From Methanomicrobiales archaeon (GTDB taxonomy: Archaea > Halobacteriota > Methanomicrobia > Methanomicrobiales > Methanoculleaceae): a stretch of 16,229 bases of DNA. The position numbers and the translations under genes were made by a program. Below the pieces are notes generated by a model. It saw only the letters and a program-made list of their open reading frames with translations. It made no database searches and was not told the origin of the DNA. The stretch covers positions 1 to 16,229 of the forward strand of contig JAAZGM010000135.1 in the NCBI GenBank assembly GCA_012511245.1, in the 5' to 3' direction. This document shows, in pieces, positions 1 to 7,113 of the stretch. Within the stretch, counting starts at the first letter, position 1. Each line of letters starts with the position of its first letter.

Positions 1-923
1 AGGCCGGCGGCGTCCTGATGGCCGAACGGGCGACAGCGCTTGAGACCGCCCGGGAACTCTTCTCCCGCGATATCAAGGGTGTCCTGGTCAGGGAAGTCCT
101 TGTGGAGGAGCGTCTCCCGATCGAGCATGAGTACTATGTCAGCATCGCCATCGACCGATCGAGCCGGCAGCCGGTGGTGCTCTTCGCCGACGCCGGCGGG
201 GTCGAGATCGAGAATGCGGCGGCGGAGGATGAGTCCGCTGTGCGGAGGGTCATCGTATCCCCGCTTCTCTCGGATATCCCGCCGTTTTTGATGCGGGAAC
301 TCCTCGGCGGCGCACCAAAGGAACTTGCGCCTGTCATCAACAATCTCTACCACGTATTCCGGGAGAAAGACGCCATGCTCGCGGAGATCAACCCGCTCGT
401 GACGACGCCGCAGGGGGTCTATGCCGCGGACGCAAAACTGATCGTCGACGACAATGCCCTCGCCCGCCAGGGGATAACCGTCAACCGCGACCTCTCGGAG
501 CGCGAACGAAAGGCCGAGGAGCACGGGTTCTCTTACGTCGAACTCGACGGAACCATCGGCGTCATCGGGAACGGCGCCGGGCTCACGATGTCGACGCTCG
601 ACCTGATCGAGTTCTACAACGGCCGGGCGGCGAACTTCCTCGACGTCGGGGGCGGCGCCGACCAGGAGCGCGTGATGCACGCCGTCAGGCTTGTTGCGAG
701 CATGCCGGGGGTGAACGTGATCGTCGTCAACCTCCTCGGGGGGATCACCCGGTGCGATGAGGTGGCAAAGGGTATCATCGCCGCCGGCGTCGCGCCGGCG
801 GTCATCGTCCGGATGGCCGGGACGAACGAGGCGGAGGGCAGGCGATTGCTCGCCGACTGCGGCTACCGGATGCTTGAGAGCATGGATGCGGCTGTTCGGG
901 CGGCGATGGAGGCCACGGCATGA
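1..923 (+). CDS. sucC: Succinate-CoA ligase (ADP-forming) beta subunit, 5' end cut by window
   Basis: With the alpha subunit encoded next, this enzyme interconverts succinate, CoA and ATP with succinyl-CoA, ADP and phosphate in the cytoplasm. The reading frame is open to the left edge (first full codon at base 3), so the true start lies outside; the ATG at 18 is internal. About 306 residues are visible against a usual 360-390. Family motifs seen: the ATP-grasp segment VLVEERLPIEHEYYVSIAID, the metal/nucleotide motif AEINPLV near bases 380-400, then the CoA-ligase domain with GNGAGLTMSTLD, NFLDVGGGA and NLLGGITRCDEVAKGI. The stop overlaps the sucD start (ATGA at 920-923), implying translational coupling. 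In methanogens this pair usually supplies succinyl-CoA for 2-oxoglutarate formation; that role is inferred. Another acyl-CoA ligase of the same family is less likely. Confidence 0.93.
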   Translation, partial: AGGVLMAERATALETARELFSRDIKGVLVREVLVEERLPIEHEYYVSIAIDRSSRQPVVLFADAGGVEIENAAAEDESAVRRVIVSPLLSDIPPFLMRELLGGAPKELAPVINNLYHVFREKDAMLAEINPLVTTPQGVYAADAKLIVDDNALARQGITVNRDLSERERKAEEHGFSYVELDGTIGVIGNGAGLTMSTLDLIEFYNGRAANFLDVGGGADQERVMHAVRLVASMPGVNVIVVNLLGGITRCDEVAKGIIAAGVAPAVIVRMAGTNEAEGRRLLADCGYRMLESMDAAVRAAMEATA

Positions 924-1786
924 TCTACGGTGACAGGAACCTCGGGGTGATCGTCCAGAACATCACCGGCAGGCAGGGCACGTTCCATACGGAACTGATG
1001 AACGCCTATGCCCGCGAGGTCGGAGGGCGGGGCGTCGTTGCGGGGGTCGCACCCGGGAAGGCCGGGCGGGACGTCCACGGCGCTCCGGTCTACAACACCG
1101 TAAAGGATGCGTTTCGCGAGCACGACGCGACTGCAAGCGTCATATTCGTCCCGGCGATGCACGCCTGCGACGCTGTCATGGAGGCGGCGCATGCCGGGAT
1201 CGAACTTGCGGTCGTCATCACCGAGCACATCCCGGTTCACGACGCGATGAAGGCCATCGCCTACGCAAAACTCCACGACTGCACGGTCATTGGCCCGAAC
1301 TGCCCCGGCCTCCTCTCGCCGGGGGAGTGCAAACTCGGTATCATGCCCGCTCATCTCGCCCGCCGCGGTAACGTCGGCGTCGTCTCCCGGAGCGGCACCC
1401 TCACCTACGAGGTGGTCGACGAACTCACCCGTGCCGGCATCGGCCAGAGCACGGTCGTCGGGATCGGCGGCGACCCGGTCATTGGCCAGACGTTCGTGGA
1501 CGTCCTCGCCCGGTTCGAGGACGATCCGCAGACGAAGGCGGTCGTCGTCATCGGCGAGGTGGGCGGCAACCTCGAAGAGGAGGGCGTCCAGTCGACCGAT
1601 CTTCCGGTCGTCACCTACATCGCGGGTGTCAGCGCCCCGCCCGAGAAGAGGATGGGCCACGCGGGCGCGATCATCGAAGGCGGCGAGGGTGACGCCAGAT
1701 CCAAGGTCCGGCGGCTTCGCGCTCTCGATATCCCTGTCGCATCCCGACCCTCAGAGATACCGGGGCTGATCCGCGAGGTGTTATGA
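920..1786 (+). CDS. sucD: Succinate-CoA ligase (ADP-forming) alpha subunit
   Basis: This is the CoA-binding and phosphohistidine-carrying subunit of succinyl-CoA synthetase. At 288 residues it is full length for the family. The N-terminal Rossmann CoA-binding domain covers about residues 1-120, with NITGRQGTFHTE near 14-25. The ligase domain holds SRSGTLTYE (156-164), GIGGDP (181-186) and the active-site loop RMGHAGAII (244-252), whose His247 is the expected phosphorylated residue. The start is fixed by the ATGA overlap with sucC, and the stop overlaps the next start at 1783-1786, so three genes form one coupled unit. Nothing is degenerate; all key residues are present. Confidence 0.95.
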   Translation: MIYGDRNLGVIVQNITGRQGTFHTELMNAYAREVGGRGVVAGVAPGKAGRDVHGAPVYNTVKDAFREHDATASVIFVPAMHACDAVMEAAHAGIELAVVITEHIPVHDAMKAIAYAKLHDCTVIGPNCPGLLSPGECKLGIMPAHLARRGNVGVVSRSGTLTYEVVDELTRAGIGQSTVVGIGGDPVIGQTFVDVLARFEDDPQTKAVVVIGEVGGNLEEEGVQSTDLPVVTYIAGVSAPPEKRMGHAGAIIEGGEGDARSKVRRLRALDIPVASRPSEIPGLIREVL

Positions 1787-2595
1787 ACGGCGACCTGATG
1801 CTCGCCACCGCCTGCGCCGTGGCGGAGAAGATCGGAGCACGGGCAGTTGTCTCGTTCGTCGAACCCGCCCCGGTTCTTGCAGAGGTCCCGGACATACCGA
1901 TCATCCGGGTGCAGGAGCTCCAGCTCGACGTCCTCAAAGACCTCACCATGCATGACATCCTCGAGGTGAGCGAGCGGCATATGCTCGACGCCGCTGTCCA
2001 CCTCTATCTCAGGAGGAATCTGGAGAGCGGCCTCGTCGTCGGTGTCTTTCCCTACGCTATCATCCTCTACGACATCGAGGAGGGGAAGAACTTCATCAAC
2101 TTAAAAGACTTCTCCGATATTGCTCCCCGCGAGGTGCTCCACGCCGCTCTCTCGCTCGCCCTTGAGATCGCGGTCGAGGGGAGGGAGGGGCGATCCATCG
2201 GCACCGCGTTCATCATAGGAGACCCGGAAGAGATCTTCCGGCACTCCCACCAGGCGATCCTCAACCCCTACCAGGGGCAGCCCGGGGTGCTCCGCGACAT
2301 CAAGAACCAGAACAACTGGGAGAGCGTCAAGGAGTTCGCCCAGCTCGACGGCGTCTTTGTCATCGACAAGACCGGCGAGGTGCGAGCGGCCGGCCGGTAC
2401 CTGGACGTCACCGGGCGGGGCATATCGCTCCCCGGCGGCCTCGGCGGGCGGCACCGCGCAACCGCATCCATCACCCATGAGATCCCGGTCATCGGCATCA
2501 CGGTCTCCGAGAGCGGAGGCATGGTGCGCATCTTCAGGGACGGGCAATGCAAGATCAGCATCCGCTCCGATATCCGCCTCCGAAGTGACGGTTAG
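1783..2595 (+). CDS. dacZ: DacZ-type diadenylate cyclase (c-di-AMP synthase)
   Basis: This enzyme is predicted to condense two ATP into cyclic di-AMP. The 270-residue protein has an N-terminal domain (about 1-95) that begins like the C-terminal domain of pyruvate kinase (ACAVAEKIGARAVVSF, 10-25). This matches the architecture known for euryarchaeal DacZ. The C-terminal DisA_N (DAC) domain covers about 100-260. Its diagnostic motifs are visible: LDGV at 188-191, in place of the common DGA, and GGRHRATASIT at 221-231 with the RHR triplet at 223-225. SESGG at 242-246 is the conserved acidic segment that follows. No membrane segment is seen, so it should be cytoplasmic. It is the third gene of the sucC-sucD-dacZ unit, with an ATGA overlap. 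The family assignment is strong; catalytic activity is inferred from intact motifs. Confidence 0.92.
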   Translation: MNGDLMLATACAVAEKIGARAVVSFVEPAPVLAEVPDIPIIRVQELQLDVLKDLTMHDILEVSERHMLDAAVHLYLRRNLESGLVVGVFPYAIILYDIEEGKNFINLKDFSDIAPREVLHAALSLALEIAVEGREGRSIGTAFIIGDPEEIFRHSHQAILNPYQGQPGVLRDIKNQNNWESVKEFAQLDGVFVIDKTGEVRAAGRYLDVTGRGISLPGGLGGRHRATASITHEIPVIGITVSESGGMVRIFRDGQCKISIRSDIRLRSDG

Positions 2596-2608
2596 AAATG
2601 GTTATATG
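2594..2608 (+). promoter_or_regulatory. BRE/TATA promoter of metK
   Basis: A purine-rich BRE-like stretch (AGAAATGG, 2594-2601) runs into a TATA-like TTATATG (2602-2608). Initiation would fall near 2631, giving a leader of about 25 bases that contains the ribosome binding site GGTGG at 2646-2650, 5 bases before the ATG at 2656. It begins at the very end of dacZ, so metK is likely transcribed separately from the upstream unit. Confidence 0.55.
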
Positions 2609-2655
2609 AGTTGCAATCATTTCTCTTATCACACTTTAGAACTACGGTGGATTTT

Positions 2656-3858
2656 ATGACCCGGAACATCAGCGTAGAGGGGCTTACCCAGATCCCGATC
2701 GAGAAGCAGCGGATAGAACTGGTGGAGAGGAAGTGCCTCGGCCACCCCGACAGTCTTGCAGACGGTATCGCGGAATCGATCAGCAGAGCGCTCAGCAAGT
2801 CGTACCTCGAGGAGTGCGGCAGCGTCCTGCACCACAACACCGACCAGGGTGAGGTCGTTGCAGGAGAGTCCATCCCGAAGTTCGGCGGCGGCCGGATCAC
2901 AAAACCGATCTACTTCCTCATCTCCGGCCGGGCCACAAAGAACTTCAACGGCATAAACATCCCCGCAGACGCGATCGCCGTCGAGGCTGCGCGGGACTAC
3001 ATCAGGAAGATCCTCCCCACCCTCAACATGGAGCGCGACATCATCGTCGACTGCCGGATGGGGAACGGATCGACCGACCTGCAGGACGTCTTCAAGTCCT
3101 GTACGGGGGCGATCCCGCGGGCGAACGACACATCGTTCGGTGTCGGACACGCACCGTTCAGCGAGGCGGAGAGCATCGTCCGGGGCGTTGCGGCGTTCAT
3201 CGATACTACACTTCGCCCGAAGTGCCCCGTCATCGGCCAGGACTGCAAGATCATGTGCCTGCGTGACGGCGACGCCATCACCCTGACCGTTGCGATGGCG
3301 TTCGTCGACCGCTACTGCTCGGGCATCGCCGAGTACATCGAGCAGAAGAACTTCCTGACCGAACAGATCGCAACGGTCGCAAAAGAGTTCACGAAGAGAT
3401 CGGTCAACGTTGCCATCAACACCGCCGACGACCTCGAGGCCGCGAGCGTCTTCCTGACGGTCTCGGGCACATCCGCCGAGATGGGCGATGACGGGTCGGT
3501 CGGCCGCGGCAACCGCGCGAACGGCCTGATCACCCCGAACCGCCCGATGAGCATGGAGGCGACGAGCGGGAAGAACCCGATCAACCACATCGGTAAGATC
3601 TACAACCTCCTTGCAACGGAGGTTGCGCAGGACTGTGTCGCGAAGATCGACGGGATCGAGGAGATGTACATCCGCATGGTCTCCCAGATCGGCTGCGCGA
3701 TCGACCACCCGCACGTGGCAAGCGCCCAGATCCTCACAAAACCCGGCTACGACATCAAGTCCATAATGCCCGACGCCGAGGCGATCATCGACGAGTGGCT
3801 GGAGAAGACCCCCACCATCACCGAGAGGGTTATCAGGGGAGAACTCTCTACCTTCTAA
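2656..3858 (+). CDS. metK: S-adenosylmethionine synthetase, archaeal type
   Basis: This enzyme makes S-adenosylmethionine from methionine and ATP, supplying methylation reactions in the cytoplasm. The archaeal MAT family is distinct in sequence from bacterial and eukaryotic MetK and usually has about 400 residues; this protein has 400. Conserved segments include LGHPDSLADGIAE (28-40), HHNTDQGEVVAG (59-70), FGGGRITKPIYFLISGRATK (76-95), DCRMGNGSTDL (132-142) and GDDGSVGRGNRANGLITPNR in the second half. The ATG at 2656 is preferred over an upstream in-frame ATG at 2611 because GGTGG lies 5 bases before it and the usual family N-terminus starts here. The 2611 start would also lie upstream of the predicted transcription start. 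Confidence 0.96.
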   Translation: MTRNISVEGLTQIPIEKQRIELVERKCLGHPDSLADGIAESISRALSKSYLEECGSVLHHNTDQGEVVAGESIPKFGGGRITKPIYFLISGRATKNFNGINIPADAIAVEAARDYIRKILPTLNMERDIIVDCRMGNGSTDLQDVFKSCTGAIPRANDTSFGVGHAPFSEAESIVRGVAAFIDTTLRPKCPVIGQDCKIMCLRDGDAITLTVAMAFVDRYCSGIAEYIEQKNFLTEQIATVAKEFTKRSVNVAINTADDLEAASVFLTVSGTSAEMGDDGSVGRGNRANGLITPNRPMSMEATSGKNPINHIGKIYNLLATEVAQDCVAKIDGIEEMYIRMVSQIGCAIDHPHVASAQILTKPGYDIKSIMPDAEAIIDEWLEKTPTITERVIRGELSTF

Positions 3859-3890
3859 CCCTTTCCAGTATATCGGAGTTGTTCTGACCC

Positions 3891-4793
3891 ATGAGTAAAC
3901 CGTCACCCCGGCACCCCGTGCCCGGCCCCGGGCTCATCCGCCTTGCCATCCCGAACAAGGGGAGGATCGCCGGACCCATCAACGATCTGATTGAAAAAAG
4001 TGGCCTCCACCTGACCGAGAGCGGGAGCGACCGGAGGCTCATCACCCGGACACGCGACCCGAACGTGGAGATCCTCTTTGCCCGCCCGATCGATATACCG
4101 GAGTACGTGGCAAGCGGCGTCGCCGATCTCGGTATCACCGGGAAGGATATGGTGATGGAGCGGGGCTCGGTGGTCGAGGAGGTTCTCGATCTCCAGACCG
4201 GGAAGGCCACGCTCGTCGTCGCCGTGCCGGAGGAGTCCGATATCGAGACCGTCGCCGATCTTGCGGATGCAAGGGTGGCAACCGAGTTCCCGATGATCAC
4301 CCGCACGTTCTTTGCCGGGCGCGGGATATCCGTGGCGGTGGTGACGGTGGGAGGCGCGTGCGAGGCGACGCCGCATCTCGGTATAGCCGATGCCATCGTC
4401 GATCTCTCTTCGTCGGGGACGACGCTCCGGACGAACCATCTCCGGATCATCGAGGAGGTGCTCGTCTCCACGACGATCCTGGTGGCGAATCCCGCTTCGC
4501 TGGTGACTAAACGCGAGAAGATCGACGAGATCGTCCTCGCCCTCGACAGTGTCATCCGGGCGAAGGGGCAGTGTTACCTGATGATGAATGTTCTCCGGAA
4601 CGCCCTTGATGATGTGCGCGAAGTGCTCCCCGGCCTCTCCGGCCCGACGGTGATGGATGTGGCGTCTGACGAGAATCTGGTCGCTGTTCACGCCGTCGTG
4701 AAAGAAGAGCGGGTCTATCAGCTGATCAACCAGTTAAAGCGGGCCGGCGCAAAAGACATACTCGTCATGCCTATCGAACGGATCATACGCTGA
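3891..4793 (+). CDS. hisG: ATP phosphoribosyltransferase, long form (HisG)
   Basis: This enzyme catalyses the first, committed step of histidine synthesis, joining ATP and PRPP to give phosphoribosyl-ATP. The 300-residue protein is the long form: catalytic domains at about 15-225 and a C-terminal ACT-like regulatory domain at about 226-300, which normally binds histidine for feedback control and makes HisZ unnecessary. Visible motifs are IPNKGRI (20-26), ADLGITGKDMV (78-88) and the family signature from Glu158 through GIADAIVDLSSSGTTL (164-179). It follows metK by 32 bases, with a purine-rich CGGAG about 15 bases before the ATG, and leads into hisA after 4 bases. The first dozen residues, rich in Pro and Ser, precede the conserved fold and may be a non-conserved extension. 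Confidence 0.95.
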   Translation: MSKPSPRHPVPGPGLIRLAIPNKGRIAGPINDLIEKSGLHLTESGSDRRLITRTRDPNVEILFARPIDIPEYVASGVADLGITGKDMVMERGSVVEEVLDLQTGKATLVVAVPEESDIETVADLADARVATEFPMITRTFFAGRGISVAVVTVGGACEATPHLGIADAIVDLSSSGTTLRTNHLRIIEEVLVSTTILVANPASLVTKREKIDEIVLALDSVIRAKGQCYLMMNVLRNALDDVREVLPGLSGPTVMDVASDENLVAVHAVVKEERVYQLINQLKRAGAKDILVMPIERIIR

Positions 4794-4797
4794 GAAG

Positions 4798-5517
4798 ATG
4801 GAGATCTATCCTGCAGTCGATATCCTGGACGGGCGGTGCGTGCAGCTTGTGCAGGGGCGGCCGGAGGCGGCGACGGTCTACGGCGATCCGGCCGCCTGGG
4901 CGCACCGGTGGCTCGATGAGGGGGCGAGCGGCCTTCACGTCATCAACCTCGACGGGGCGTTTGGCCGGGCGCGAAAGAACGCCGATCTGATCCGGGCGGT
5001 CATCCGCGAGACGGAAGCGTTCGTCGAGCTCGGCGGCGGTATCAGGAGCGTTGAGGATGCCGCGGGGTGGCTTGACGCCGGTATCGACCGGGTGATCGTC
5101 TCGACCCAGGCCGTCCGGGAACCGGAGATCGTCCGGGCGCTTGCCGATGAGTTCGGCGGCGAGCGGGTGATGGCGGGGATCGATGCCCGGGCCGGCGAGG
5201 TGATGATCGAGGGATGGGAGCGGCCAGCGGGGAGTTACCTTGCCTGGGCGGAGCGATTCGAGGACCTCGGCGCGGGCTCGCTCCTCTATACGAACGTGGA
5301 TGTGGAGGGGCTCCAGCAGGGGATCGCCATCGAGCCCGTGGCGGAACTCCTCCGCCGGGCAGCCGTCCCGGTCGTCGTCTCGGGCGGGATATCGAGCGCC
5401 GGAGATGTTGCAGCGCTCCGGAGAGCCGGGGCAGCGGGGGCGGTCCTCGGGGCAGCCCTCTATGCAGGGAAGGTGCAGCTTGCAGAGGCACTGGAGGCAG
5501 CGTATGAGAACGAGTGA
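4798..5517 (+). CDS. hisA: ProFAR isomerase (HisA)
   Basis: This is the fourth enzyme of histidine synthesis. It performs the Amadori-type isomerisation of ProFAR to PRFAR on a TIM barrel. The 239-residue length is typical. Asp8 in PAVDILDGRCVQLVQG is the expected catalytic base, GIDAR at 127-131 supplies Asp129, and the phosphate-binding loops ELGGGIRS (77-84) and VVSGGIS (193-199) are both present. The distal loop reads YTNVDVEG (164-171), with Asp168 where related enzymes have a conserved Asp. It starts 4 bases after the hisG stop with GAGAAG directly before the ATG, and its 3' end overlaps hisB by 14 bases, so hisG, hisA and hisB are probably one transcript. Confidence 0.95.
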   Translation: MEIYPAVDILDGRCVQLVQGRPEAATVYGDPAAWAHRWLDEGASGLHVINLDGAFGRARKNADLIRAVIRETEAFVELGGGIRSVEDAAGWLDAGIDRVIVSTQAVREPEIVRALADEFGGERVMAGIDARAGEVMIEGWERPAGSYLAWAERFEDLGAGSLLYTNVDVEGLQQGIAIEPVAELLRRAAVPVVVSGGISSAGDVAALRRAGAAGAVLGAALYAGKVQLAEALEAAYENE

Positions 5518-6085
5518 GATTCACCGCACAACACGGGAGACCGATATCAGGCTCTCCCTTGATATCGATGGGACCGGGGCGGGAACCATCGAGACCGGGG
5601 TACCGTTTTTTGACCACATGCTCACGGCATTTGCACGGCACGGACGGCTCGATCTCACCGTCCGCGCAACCGGCGACCTTGGCGTGGACGCTCACCACAC
5701 CATTGAGGATATCGGGATCGTCCTCGGGACGGCTCTTGCCGAGGCGGTCGGAGACGGGAAGGGGATTACGCGGTTTGCCGATGTTGCCGTCCCGATGGAC
5801 GAGGCGCTCGCCCGGGTGGCGCTCGATATCGGCGGCCGGGGCTACCTGGTCTTTGAGGGTGGTTTCTCGCCGGTGGGGCCGGGCGGCATCCCCGGCGACC
5901 TCATCGAGCACTTCTTCTACAGTCTCTGCACGAACGCCGGGATCACCGCCCACATCACGGTCACTGGCCGAAACGACCACCACATATGCGAGGCGGCGTT
6001 CAAGGCGTTCGCGCGGGCGCTCCGGGCGGCCGTGGCGATCGACCCCTCGATAAGCGATGTGCCGAGCACCAAGGGGATACTCTGA
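5504..6085 (+). CDS. hisB: Imidazoleglycerol-phosphate dehydratase (HisB)
   Basis: This enzyme dehydrates imidazoleglycerol phosphate to imidazole acetol phosphate in histidine synthesis. The 193-residue protein is a monofunctional dehydratase without the phosphatase domain of enterobacterial HisB. The duplicated Mn-binding half-motifs are present: HHTIED at 64-69 and DHHICEAAFKA at 158-168, with FFDHM at 35-39 and the C-terminal STKG at 188-191. The ATG at 5504 lies inside the end of hisA (14-base overlap) and gives the usual N-terminus; a longer in-frame extension upstream has no family resemblance. It is the last gene of the his unit and is followed by a T-tract. Confidence 0.95.
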   Translation: MRTSEIHRTTRETDIRLSLDIDGTGAGTIETGVPFFDHMLTAFARHGRLDLTVRATGDLGVDAHHTIEDIGIVLGTALAEAVGDGKGITRFADVAVPMDEALARVALDIGGRGYLVFEGGFSPVGPGGIPGDLIEHFFYSLCTNAGITAHITVTGRNDHHICEAAFKAFARALRAAVAIDPSISDVPSTKGIL

Positions 6086-6102
6086 GCCCCGGTAAACGAC
6101 AC

Positions 6103-6109
6103 TTTTTTT
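6103..6109 (+). terminator. T-tract terminator after hisB
   Basis: Seven consecutive T residues begin 18 bases after the hisB stop codon. Archaeal termination typically relies on such U-tracts rather than on a strong hairpin, and no clear stem precedes it. Confidence 0.5.
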
Positions 6110-6151
6110 GACGACGGTGCGAAGTGGAGGTCTGCAGGGAGACCTTTCCGC

Positions 6152-6260
6152 GACAGAGACAGGGTAAGGGAGCAAAGCCCCCCTCCCCAGTGGCGATGCC
6201 CCCACGTCCACTGTATGAGGATACGGCTTTCCACCAGCGCCCGGGCGGGGTAGGGTCTGC
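6152..6260 (+). repeat. GC-rich convergent-junction repeat, copy B
   Basis: This copy is shorter than the one at 14405-14599 but keeps the same order of blocks: AGAGACAGGG, then GGGAGCA..AGCCCCCCTCCCC, then GTGGCGAT, CCCACG, TCCACTGTAT, ACGGCTTTCCA (6223-6233) and a closing GGGCGGGGTAGGGT. The block reading GGCGGTTCCCCGCC in the 14459 copy is missing here. It lies between the converging hisB and histone genes. Identity was judged by eye. Confidence 0.7.
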
Positions 6261-6280
6261 CGAAGAGTAGCATGTGGGTA

Positions 6281-6316
6281 TTCCCCGGCCAGGGTGCAGG
6301 CGGGGGTGGGGTCTAA
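6281..6316 (+). repeat. Partial second unit of the same repeat
   Basis: A fragment just downstream of copy B repeats the right-hand end of the element: CCAGGGTGCAGGCGGGGGTG followed by GGGTCTA, compared with CCTTGCAGGC..GGGGTGGGGGTACAG in the 14250 and 14459 copies. It suggests a degenerate tandem arrangement like the one at 14250-14599. Confidence 0.45.
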
Positions 6317-6714
6317 CCACGAGCACCCTGCGCGATAGGGCCAGGGAGAAAGTGGGTCTTTCCAGACCCGCACCCCCGGGCTCAAAAACAGGGCACTGCC
6401 AGACTCCCGGCATCCAGAAACAGAAGAACACCTTCATTCCGGGAGCCAGATAGCAGCCCGTAAAGGGCGTATTCTCCATCCGGCACTAAAACCTATAGTC
6501 CGGGGGCACAATCGGCCTAGAATCGACGTTATGTGCGTCTGACGGGCGTCAGCGTTCTGCGCGTCAGGCCAGGAGGGGCGAGATTGCAGTATCCAGCGCC
6601 CTGTTTGCTCCCGTAACCCCGGCCATCCCCCATCCGGGCATGTATGCTGCCGGAAGAGGATCTAAAATGGGGGCCACAGGGACCCCGGTAAGGAGAAGGA
6701 AAAGAAGGGTCGAT
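6317..6714. other. Non-coding stretch with inverted repeats, no gene seen
   Basis: No convincing gene is present. Open frames here are short, rich in Pro, Arg and Gly, and are by-products of GC-rich DNA. Two inverted repeats stand out: GGGTCT-TTCC-AGACCC (6354-6369), and CTCCCGG (6404-6410) with CCGGGAG (6439-6445). A palindromic CTGACG-GG-CGTCAG lies at 6539-6552. On the minus strand a pyrimidine-rich tract around 6690-6706, just after the histone stop codon, probably serves as that gene's terminator. Confidence 0.5.
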
Positions 6715-6921
6715 TTATGCGGACTTAACCGCGAGGTCGACGTCTTCTGCCTTGATCGTCTTGCGTCCCGCGTGCTGAGCAAGCCTGTTGGCTTCCCTGG
6801 TCAGCTCGGCGATATACGCCTCGGCCTTGGTAACCAGTGCAGCAGCTGCGTCGCTGCCGACCCTTTCAGCACCATTCTTCTTTGCGATACGTACAACCGC
6901 AGCAATAGGTAGATCTGCCAT
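6715..6921 (-). CDS. Archaeal histone (HMf family)
   Basis: This is a DNA-wrapping chromatin protein. The 68 residues form a single histone fold without tails, the usual archaeal size. It starts LPIAAVVRIAKKNGAERV, matching the HMf alpha-1 and loop-1 region, and ends with the hallmark HAGRKTIKAEDVDLAV (50-65), which includes the RKT DNA-contact loop. Gly17, the position linked in HMf-type histones to stacking of extended assemblies, is conserved. The ATG at 6921 is preceded by AGAGGTGG as ribosome binding site, which is itself one arm of an inverted repeat (6932-6949). It lies downstream of mtxX on the same strand but has its own strong TATA box, so it is probably transcribed alone. Confidence 0.95.
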   Translation of the reverse strand: MADLPIAAVVRIAKKNGAERVGSDAAAALVTKAEAYIAELTREANRLAQHAGRKTIKAEDVDLAVKSA

Positions 6922-6931
6922 AATCTCATTC

Positions 6932-6949
6932 CACCTCTAGAAAGAGGTG
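6932..6949 (-). promoter_or_regulatory. Inverted repeat over histone start region and ribosome binding site
   Basis: A perfect 7-base inverted repeat with a 4-base spacer (CACCTCT, AGAA, AGAGGTG on the plus strand) sits 10-28 bases before the histone ATG. One arm is the ribosome binding site. The TATA box at 6957-6970 predicts initiation at about 6934-6938, inside the repeat. It could be an operator for a protein such as the histone itself. If transcription starts further upstream it would be an RNA hairpin hiding the ribosome binding site. Confidence 0.5.
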
Positions 6950-6956
6950 TATCAGT

Positions 6957-6972
6957 TAATATTTAAATATTT
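6957..6972 (-). promoter_or_regulatory. TATA box of the histone gene
   Basis: Read on the minus strand, CGAAATATTTAAATATTAA gives a BRE-like CGAAA followed by an almost pure A/T box. It is the most AT-rich promoter in the window, as expected for a very highly expressed gene. The predicted leader is only about 13-17 bases. Confidence 0.65.
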
Positions 6973-7113
6973 CGGGATGATCTCGGAAATTTGCGTTCCT
7001 CTTTCATATCGAAGTTATGTCTGGAGAGAGCACCCCAATAATCGGCAGGGAATGGTTCCGATTGAAACGGCCTCCACACGCGCTCAAACCTAAAATCCTT
7101 GAAGGAATAAAGG

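Noticed and set aside
2629..3906. A 425-residue open frame antisense to metK
   Set aside because: It mirrors metK over its whole length, is composed mainly of Asp, Arg, Val, Leu and Gly as expected for the reverse frame of GC-rich archaeal genes, and shows no recognisable motif.
5042..6385. A 447-residue minus-strand open frame across hisA and hisB
   Set aside because: It is antisense to two certain genes, very rich in Pro and Arg, and without motifs.
6539..6552. Palindrome CTGACG-GG-CGTCAG considered as an attachment site or operator
   Set aside because: There is no integrase, tRNA end or promoter next to it, and one short palindrome in 600 bases of GC-rich DNA can arise by chance.
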